From Ruminococcaceae bacterium UBA6434 (GTDB lineage Bacteria > Bacillota > Clostridia > Oscillospirales > Acutalibacteraceae): a stretch of DNA of 27,756 bases. The DNA is taken from assembly GCA_002437245.1 (NCBI GenBank), contig DJOQ01000004.1, positions 24,614 to 52,369 on the forward strand. Direction: 5' to 3'. The notes beneath the pieces were generated by a model. The model ran no database searches. It was not told the origin of the DNA and was given only the letters and a program-made list of their open reading frames with translations. This document shows, in pieces, positions 22,825 to 27,756 of this stretch (its first letter is position 1; the number at the start of each line of letters is the position of its first letter). The position numbers and the translations under genes are program-made.

Positions 22825-23889
22825 ATGGATAAAAAGCAATATCGAAAATATATCGTTCCCGTTATACTGACAGCCTTCGTGTGCCTGTTTTTGTTTACAA
22901 AGCCCGAAGTATGCTCCGAGGGCGTCAGGAGCGGAATACTTTTGGCGGCGGAAACGGTTGTGCCGTCGCTTTTCCCTTTTATGGCGGTGGCTTCATTTCT
23001 TTTGCGTTCGGGGCTCGGCGAAGCCGCGGGAAAGCCGCTTGATAAGGTGTGCGAAAAGCTGTTTTCACTTCCGGGCGTTTTGGCTCCTGTTATTATTATG
23101 TCGCAGATAGGCGGATTTCCCATAGGCACCAAAATGACATATGAATTGCTCAAGAAAAATGCGATAACCGAAAATGAGGCGCAAAGGGCCTGCCTTTTTT
23201 GCATAAACGCAGGTCCTGCCTTTGTGATAGGAACGGTGGGCTCGGAAATGCTCGGAAGCGTCAAAGCTGGCATACTGTTATACATATCAACCGTTTCCGC
23301 GTCGTTTTTCACAGGCATTTTCTCAATGGCGCTGCGAGACAAATCGGCGACACAAAAGGAAAAAGGCAAAGCACCGTTTGCACTTCATGACCCTGTAAAT
23401 TCTTTTGTATATTCCGTGAGCGACGCCACAAACGAAGTGATAAAAATATGTGCCTGGGTGGTTATTTTTAAAACCGTGTGCGACGTTTTGTCTACCTTGC
23501 CCGTTCCGTCCGGAGCAGCGCTGTTCCTTGAATTTATACTCGAAGTCACCAACGGCTGCCGCGCCGCCGCCGGCAAGGTTCCGATACCTGCCGTAGCGGC
23601 AATAATCTCATTCGGCGGTCTGTCGGTACATTGTCAAATAATGTCGTATCTCAGATACACAAAACTCAAAATGCGTTATTTTTATACGGCAAGAGCGGTA
23701 TGCGCGTCTTTTTCGGCGATAATATGTATGGAACTTTTAAAAGTCTTTCCGTGTGAGGTTTCGGTATTTGCAACCGACAGCACCGTAACTCCGACAGCCT
23801 ATTCCGTTTCCGTGCCTGCGCTTGCGGCTCTGCTTATAATGAGCGCGTTGCTCATCTTTGAGGTTGATTCGGATAAAAAAATATGTTAG
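22825..23889 (+). CDS. ylbJ: Sporulation integral membrane protein YlbJ
   Basis: This is a polytopic membrane protein of the nucleoside-recognition/Gate family needed for spore cortex formation in Bacillus. It is 354 residues from the ATG at 22825 (GGGTG at 6-base spacing). It has an N-terminal hydrophobic helix, then VVPSLFPFMAVASFLLRSGLG, IIMSQIGGFPIGTKM, CINAGPAFVIGTVG and a second half-repeat with AAIISFGGLSVHCQIMSYL, which are typical Gate-motif segments. An upstream extension of the frame to 22669 runs through yqfC and is not used. It diverges from yqfC; the substrate is unknown. Confidence 0.93.
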   Translation: MDKKQYRKYIVPVILTAFVCLFLFTKPEVCSEGVRSGILLAAETVVPSLFPFMAVASFLLRSGLGEAAGKPLDKVCEKLFSLPGVLAPVIIMSQIGGFPIGTKMTYELLKKNAITENEAQRACLFCINAGPAFVIGTVGSEMLGSVKAGILLYISTVSASFFTGIFSMALRDKSATQKEKGKAPFALHDPVNSFVYSVSDATNEVIKICAWVVIFKTVCDVLSTLPVPSGAALFLEFILEVTNGCRAAAGKVPIPAVAAIISFGGLSVHCQIMSYLRYTKLKMRYFYTARAVCASFSAIICMELLKVFPCEVSVFATDSTVTPTAYSVSVPALAALLIMSALLIFEVDSDKKIC

Positions 23890-23923
23890 CATAGTGCTAC
23901 ACTATTTAATCGGGGTGAAACGG

Positions 23924-24139
23924 ATGAAAGACAAAATGCTCGGCGGAGATATTTCTCCGAAATGCGAATACTGTGAATTTTCAACACCTACCAAAGACGG
24001 CGATACGGTGCTCTGCCCCAAAAAGGGCGTTGTATCAAAGGATTGGTGCTGTAAAAAATACAAGTATGATATTTTTAAACGCGAGCCGAAATTACACCCG
24101 ACAGCGCCCGAATTTTCAAAAAGCGATTTTGAAATTTAA
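23924..24139 (+). CDS. Small cysteine-rich protein, possible zinc ribbon
   Basis: The 71-residue protein starts at the ATG at 23924, behind GGGGTG at 6-base spacing, 34 bases after ylbJ. Five cysteines occur as CEYC, then LCPKKG, then CC (residues about 15-47), suggesting a small metal-binding knuckle. The second half, KYKYDIFKREPKLHPTAPEF, resembles a recurring hypothetical-protein pattern in Clostridia (C-x2-C...C...C...YD-x2-KR-x-P), as I recall without a search. No signal peptide or membrane segment. It is followed by a strong terminator, so it may share the ylbJ transcript. Function unknown. Confidence 0.8.
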   Translation: MKDKMLGGDISPKCEYCEFSTPTKDGDTVLCPKKGVVSKDWCCKKYKYDIFKREPKLHPTAPEFSKSDFEI

Positions 24140-24145
24140 CACAAA

Positions 24146-24189
24146 AGCCGTCCGAGAGACAAAAACAGTTCTCGGGCGGCTCTTTTTTC
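24146..24189 (+). terminator. Intrinsic terminator after the cysteine-rich gene
   Basis: A 12-bp GC-rich stem (AGCCGTCCGAGA with TCTCGGGCGGCT, one G-U pair) with a 12-base loop is followed by CTTTTTT. It begins 7 bases after the stop codon. Confidence 0.92.
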
Positions 24190-24218
24190 GTAAAAAAAGC
24201 GAATATATGTTTAAGAGA

Positions 24219-24246
24219 TTGAAAAAGCAGGTAAAAGTGATATACT
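24219..24246 (+). promoter_or_regulatory. Promoter of the ABC transporter pair
   Basis: TTGAAA (24219-24224), 16 bases, and TATACT (24241-24246) preceded by TG in the extended -10 position. The inverted repeat GTGAT/ATCAC (24237-24257) brackets the -10 and could be a repressor site; that part is speculative. Confidence 0.65.
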
Positions 24247-24274
24247 ATTATAATCACATTTTAAAGGAAAAACT

Positions 24275-26002
24275 ATGAAAAAGTATTACGCACTTTACAA
24301 AAAGCAATTTATTTTAGGTCCGGCGTTTAAACTCGCCGAGGCGATACTTGAGCTTTTGGTTCCGCTCGTTATGGCAAGGATAATAGACGTGGGAATCAAA
24401 AACGGCGACATACCCTACATTATAAAAATGGGACTTTTGATGGTAGGGCTCGGCATAATGGGTCTTTTGTGCGCCATAGTATGTCAATACAGCGCCGCCG
24501 TTGCCCAGCAGGGAGTGGGTACGGAAATCAGAAACGATATGTTTAAAAAGATAAACTCCCTTGCGCAAAGCGATATTGACGCCTTTTCCTCGTCATCGCT
24601 TATAACGAGAATTACAAACGACGTAAACCAGATACAGTCGGGCGTTGCAATGTTTATACGTCTTATGTTCCGCTCGCCGTTTTTAATAGCCGGTTCGCTT
24701 ATTATGGCGATGAAGCTCGACCTTAAAATGTCGATAATTTTCTTTGCAGCCGGTCTTTTGGTAAGTCTTATTATGTACTATGTTCTGACTAAGAGCCTGC
24801 CGCTTTACAAGGTCATACAAAAGGTGCTTGATAAGGTCTCGCTCGTTGTCAAGGAAAATCTTTCCGGCGTCAGAGTTATACGTGCATTTTCAAAAAGCAA
24901 TCACGAAAAAGAACGCTTTGCCGAAAAGAACGACGAGCTGACTAAGATAAACTTCCGCGTGGGCAGCCTTTCGGCGCTTTTAAATCCTCTGACATTTGCG
25001 GTGATGAACCTTGCAATAGTCGTTCTGCTGTATTTCGGCGGAAAAAACGTATATTCGGGCGAACTCTCACAGGGAAAAATAATAGCCCTTATAAGCTATA
25101 TGACCCAGATACTTCTTTCGATAATCGTGTTTGCAAACGTCATAGTCGTATTTACGAAAGCTCTTGCAAGCGTTCAGCGCGTCAAAGAGGTGTTAGACGC
25201 CGAGCCGAGCATAAAAGATGACGACGCGGCATATCAAAGCGGTGACGAATCCGCGCCGGCGGTCGAATTCACCGATGTCAGCTACGCGTTCCCGAAATCC
25301 GACGAAAACGCCCTGTCGAACATCAGCTTTACAGCCGAGCAGGGCGAAACCGTGGGAATCATAGGCGGTACGGGCGCAGGCAAAAGTACGCTCGTAAATC
25401 TGATACCGCGCTTCAGCGATGTTAAAAACGGCAGCGTTAAGGTATTCGGTCACGATGTAAGGAACTGTAAATTCGGGTATTTAAGGCACGTCATACACGT
25501 TGTACCGCAAAAGAGCAATCTTTTTTCGGGTACAATAAAGGACAACCTGCTGATGGGTGACCGCTCCGCCGATGACAGGGACATTGACTTTGCGCTTAAA
25601 GTTTCGCAAAGTGCGGAATTTGTATCAAAGCTAAAGGACGGCACAGACACCTTAATTGAGGAAAAGAGCAAAAATTTGTCGGGCGGTCAAAAGCAGCGCC
25701 TTTGCATAGCGAGGGCAATAATGGGTCACCCACGGATATTGATTTTTGACGATTCATCAAGCGCTCTTGACTTCGCCACGGACGCGGCTCTGAGAAAAGC
25801 TCTGAAAGAAAACTTAAAAGACACAACCGTATTTTTGGTATCGCAGCGCGTCAATACGGTAAAGAACGCCGATAAAATACTTGTTCTCGACGACGGCGAG
25901 CTTGTGGCAATCGGCACGCATAAAGAGCTATACAAAACAAACGAAGTGTACCGCGACATCTGCCTGTCACAGCTTTCGGAAAAGGAGGTTGCCTCCGTAT
26001 GA
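24275..26002 (+). CDS. ABC exporter half-transporter with degenerate ATP site residues
   Basis: The 575 residues form a type IV (ABCB-like) exporter half: a membrane domain with six helices (about 1-310), then a nucleotide-binding domain. Walker A is GGTGAGKS (364-371), the Q-loop VPQKSNLFSG (410-419) and the signature a canonical LSGGQ (468-472). Walker B reads ILIFDD, so the catalytic glutamate is Asp (D493), and the H-loop histidine is Gln (Q524 in VSQR). This matches the degenerate-site subunit of heterodimeric exporters such as TM287/288 and BmrCD. AAAGGA precedes the ATG; the stop overlaps the next gene by 4 bases. It exports an unknown substrate, likely a drug, lipid or peptide. Confidence 0.95.
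   Translation: MKKYYALYKKQFILGPAFKLAEAILELLVPLVMARIIDVGIKNGDIPYIIKMGLLMVGLGIMGLLCAIVCQYSAAVAQQGVGTEIRNDMFKKINSLAQSDIDAFSSSSLITRITNDVNQIQSGVAMFIRLMFRSPFLIAGSLIMAMKLDLKMSIIFFAAGLLVSLIMYYVLTKSLPLYKVIQKVLDKVSLVVKENLSGVRVIRAFSKSNHEKERFAEKNDELTKINFRVGSLSALLNPLTFAVMNLAIVVLLYFGGKNVYSGELSQGKIIALISYMTQILLSIIVFANVIVVFTKALASVQRVKEVLDAEPSIKDDDAAYQSGDESAPAVEFTDVSYAFPKSDENALSNISFTAEQGETVGIIGGTGAGKSTLVNLIPRFSDVKNGSVKVFGHDVRNCKFGYLRHVIHVVPQKSNLFSGTIKDNLLMGDRSADDRDIDFALKVSQSAEFVSKLKDGTDTLIEEKSKNLSGGQKQRLCIARAIMGHPRILIFDDSSSALDFATDAALRKALKENLKDTTVFLVSQRVNTVKNADKILVLDDGELVAIGTHKELYKTNEVYRDICLSQLSEKEVASV
25984..25996 (+). promoter_or_regulatory. Shine-Dalgarno of the second ABC gene inside a small hairpin
   Basis: GGAGG-ttg-CCTCC can fold into a 5-bp GC-rich stem that hides the ribosome binding site of the second transporter gene. 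The SD is 10 bases from the ATG. Ribosomes finishing the first gene would open it, giving translational coupling. Confidence 0.45.
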
Positions 26003-27726
26003 AAAACACAAAACGTCTCATAAAATATATAAGCCCGTTTAAATCCAATCTCTTTGGGGCGATTTTTTCCGCATTCGTCGGCATAGCGCTGTCGCTTATG
26101 GTGCCCATTCTCATCGGTAAAGGTGTAGACTGTATAACGGCTAAGGGTGACGTCGATTTCGCAAGACTTTTTAAGGTCGGTGCGGTTCTCGCGGTATGCG
26201 TTGTTGTTTCGGCGCTTTTCCAATGGATAATGACATATAATTCAAATAAGCTCTCCTTTAAAACCGTTCAAAAAATGAGAACCGAAGTCTTTGAAAAGCT
26301 TACAAAGGTGCCGCTTTCATACATTGACTCCACATCGCACGGCGACATAATAAACACCGTCGTCACCGACATAGACATTGTCTCCACCGGTCTTTTGCAA
26401 GGCTTTACCCAGATATTCTCCGGCGTTGTGACAATACTCGGTACACTCATATTTATGTTCATGATAAACTGGTATATCACGCTCGCGGTTGTGATACTTA
26501 CTCCCCTTTCGTTTTTTGTCGCTTCGTTTATAGCAAAGCACGCGCACAAAAATTACGTAAAGCAGGCAAAATACCGCGGCGAAATAACCGGATTTGCCGC
26601 CGAGATGATAGAGGGCGCCGATATAGTAACGGCATTCAACGGCGAAGAGGACGCTTACCGTCATTTTTACGAAATAAACGAAAAGCTCAAAAAAGTCGGA
26701 ACAACCGCTCATTTTTATGCGGCGCTCACCAACCCCTGCACGAGATTTGTAAACGCCATGATATATGCCGTGGTTGCTGTTCTCGGCTCGATACTCACGG
26801 TAAAAGGCGGTATTTCGGTAGGCAAGCTCTCTTCTTTTCTCACATACTGCACACAGTACACAAAGCCGTTCAACGAAATATCAAGTGTTGTAGCAGAATT
26901 CCAGAATGCACTTGCAAGCGCCGAGCGCGTATTCAACCTGCTCGACTGCAAGGACGAACCGTCGGACGAGGGCGCTAAGGAGCTTAAAACCGGCGACGGC
27001 ACGGTTGAATTTAACGATGTTTCGTTCTCATACAATAAAAACAAGCCGTTTATAGAGGGACTTAATATAAGGGCGGACAGCGGCAAAACAATAGCCATAG
27101 TAGGCCCCACAGGCTGCGGCAAGACAACGCTCATAAACCTTTTAATGAGATTCTACGATGTCACCGGCGGCGAAATCGACGTAGACAACGTAAATATAGA
27201 ATCGGTAACGCGAGACTCTCTTCGTTCAGGATTCGGAATGGTTCTTCAAGACACATGGCTGTTTTCGGGTACAGTATTTGACAATATCGCTTACGGAAAA
27301 CCCGACGCCACACGCGAGGAGGTAATCGCCGCGGCAAAGGCGGCTCACGCGCACAGCTTTATAAAAAGACTTGAAAACGGCTATGACACTGTTATTTCAG
27401 AGAGCGGAGATAACCTCTCGGAAGGTCAAAAGCAGCTTTTGTGCATAGCTCGCGTAATGCTTACAAAGCCGCCTATGCTGATCTTGGACGAGGCGACAAG
27501 CTCTATAGATACAAGAACCGAGGTCAGAATACAAAAGGCGTTTGCCCTTTTGATGGAGGGCAGAACAACATTTATCGTTGCGCACCGCCTCTCCACAATA
27601 AAAAATGCCGATGTAATTCTTGTAATGCGCGACGGTAAAATAATTGAGCGCGGACGTCACGATGAGCTGATTGAGCAAAACGGATTTTACAAAAAGCTCT
27701 ATAACAGCCAGTTTGCCGTATATTAA
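25999..27726 (+). CDS. ABC exporter half-transporter with canonical catalytic residues
   Basis: This 575-residue partner has six membrane helices (about 1-310) and a nucleotide-binding domain with Walker A GPTGCGKT (369-376), Q-loop LQDTWLFSG (416-424), Walker B LILDE (E498 intact), D-loop SSID and H-loop AHR (H529 intact). The signature is LSEGQ (473-477) instead of LSGGQ. In the heterodimer its Walker residues pair with the LSGGQ of the first subunit to form the active site, while its LSEGQ faces the degenerate one. Start ATG overlaps the upstream stop (ATGA). The window ends 30 bases after its stop, so a third gene of the operon cannot be excluded. Confidence 0.96.
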   Translation: MKNTKRLIKYISPFKSNLFGAIFSAFVGIALSLMVPILIGKGVDCITAKGDVDFARLFKVGAVLAVCVVVSALFQWIMTYNSNKLSFKTVQKMRTEVFEKLTKVPLSYIDSTSHGDIINTVVTDIDIVSTGLLQGFTQIFSGVVTILGTLIFMFMINWYITLAVVILTPLSFFVASFIAKHAHKNYVKQAKYRGEITGFAAEMIEGADIVTAFNGEEDAYRHFYEINEKLKKVGTTAHFYAALTNPCTRFVNAMIYAVVAVLGSILTVKGGISVGKLSSFLTYCTQYTKPFNEISSVVAEFQNALASAERVFNLLDCKDEPSDEGAKELKTGDGTVEFNDVSFSYNKNKPFIEGLNIRADSGKTIAIVGPTGCGKTTLINLLMRFYDVTGGEIDVDNVNIESVTRDSLRSGFGMVLQDTWLFSGTVFDNIAYGKPDATREEVIAAAKAAHAHSFIKRLENGYDTVISESGDNLSEGQKQLLCIARVMLTKPPMLILDEATSSIDTRTEVRIQKAFALLMEGRTTFIVAHRLSTIKNADVILVMRDGKIIERGRHDELIEQNGFYKKLYNSQFAVY

Positions 27727-27756
27727 ATCCCGATAAAGTCAGGACCTCCGGCTAAG

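Overview
This window looks like a chromosomal segment from a spore-forming, gut-type Clostridia bacterium, probably Oscillospirales/Ruminococcaceae. That placement is an inference from gene order and content; I ran no database search. Supporting signs are the Firmicutes-type order yqfC-yqfD-phoH-ybeY-dgkA-era-yqzL-recO, the ylxM-ffh-rpsP-khpA-rimM-trmD block, sporulation genes (yqfC, yqfD, ylbJ), strong GGAGG ribosome binding sites with several TTG/GTG starts, and a type I dockerin protein. Base composition and codon use look even throughout. I see no insertion sequence, phage, CRISPR array or rRNA.

Layout. Positions 1-49 hold the 5' part of an elongator tRNA-Met gene (minus strand) with a consensus promoter. 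Positions 162-8666 hold a complete arginine biosynthesis cluster, transcribed leftward in the order argG-argH-argC-argJ-argB-argD-argF. ArgJ recycles the acetyl group, ArgB carries the arginine-site signature of feedback-inhibited kinases, and ArgC is the short 'uncommon' form. Two near-perfect ArgR (ARG) boxes, with a weaker third, lie upstream of argG at near-integral helical spacing. The 361-base argB-argD gap holds a ~108-bp tandem repeat and a likely separate promoter for argD-argF.

Positions 8903-10120 encode a secreted, C-terminally membrane-anchored metallophosphoesterase. Positions 10387-14023 encode trmD, rimM, khpA, rpsP, ffh and ylxM (SRP targeting, ribosome maturation and tRNA modification), led by a perfect TTGACA-17-TATAAT promoter followed at once by a terminator-like hairpin. 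Positions 14118-14929 encode two small exported proteins, a lipoprotein and a catalytic-module-free dockerin protein. They are unrelated in body but share a C-terminal NA(A)VIDW motif. This pair is the most novel-looking item in the window.

Positions 15021-22720 are a long leftward run of yqfC, yqfD, phoH (ybeZ), ybeY, dgkA, era, yqzL, recO and mutS2, many overlapping by 1-4 bases. yqzL (56 codons) overlaps the start of recO. Rightward from 22825 come ylbJ, a small cysteine-rich protein with a strong terminator, and two overlapping ABC exporter half-transporters. The transporters form a textbook asymmetric heterodimer: one has a degenerate Walker B and H-loop, the other a degenerate signature motif. 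The window ends 30 bases after the second transporter gene.
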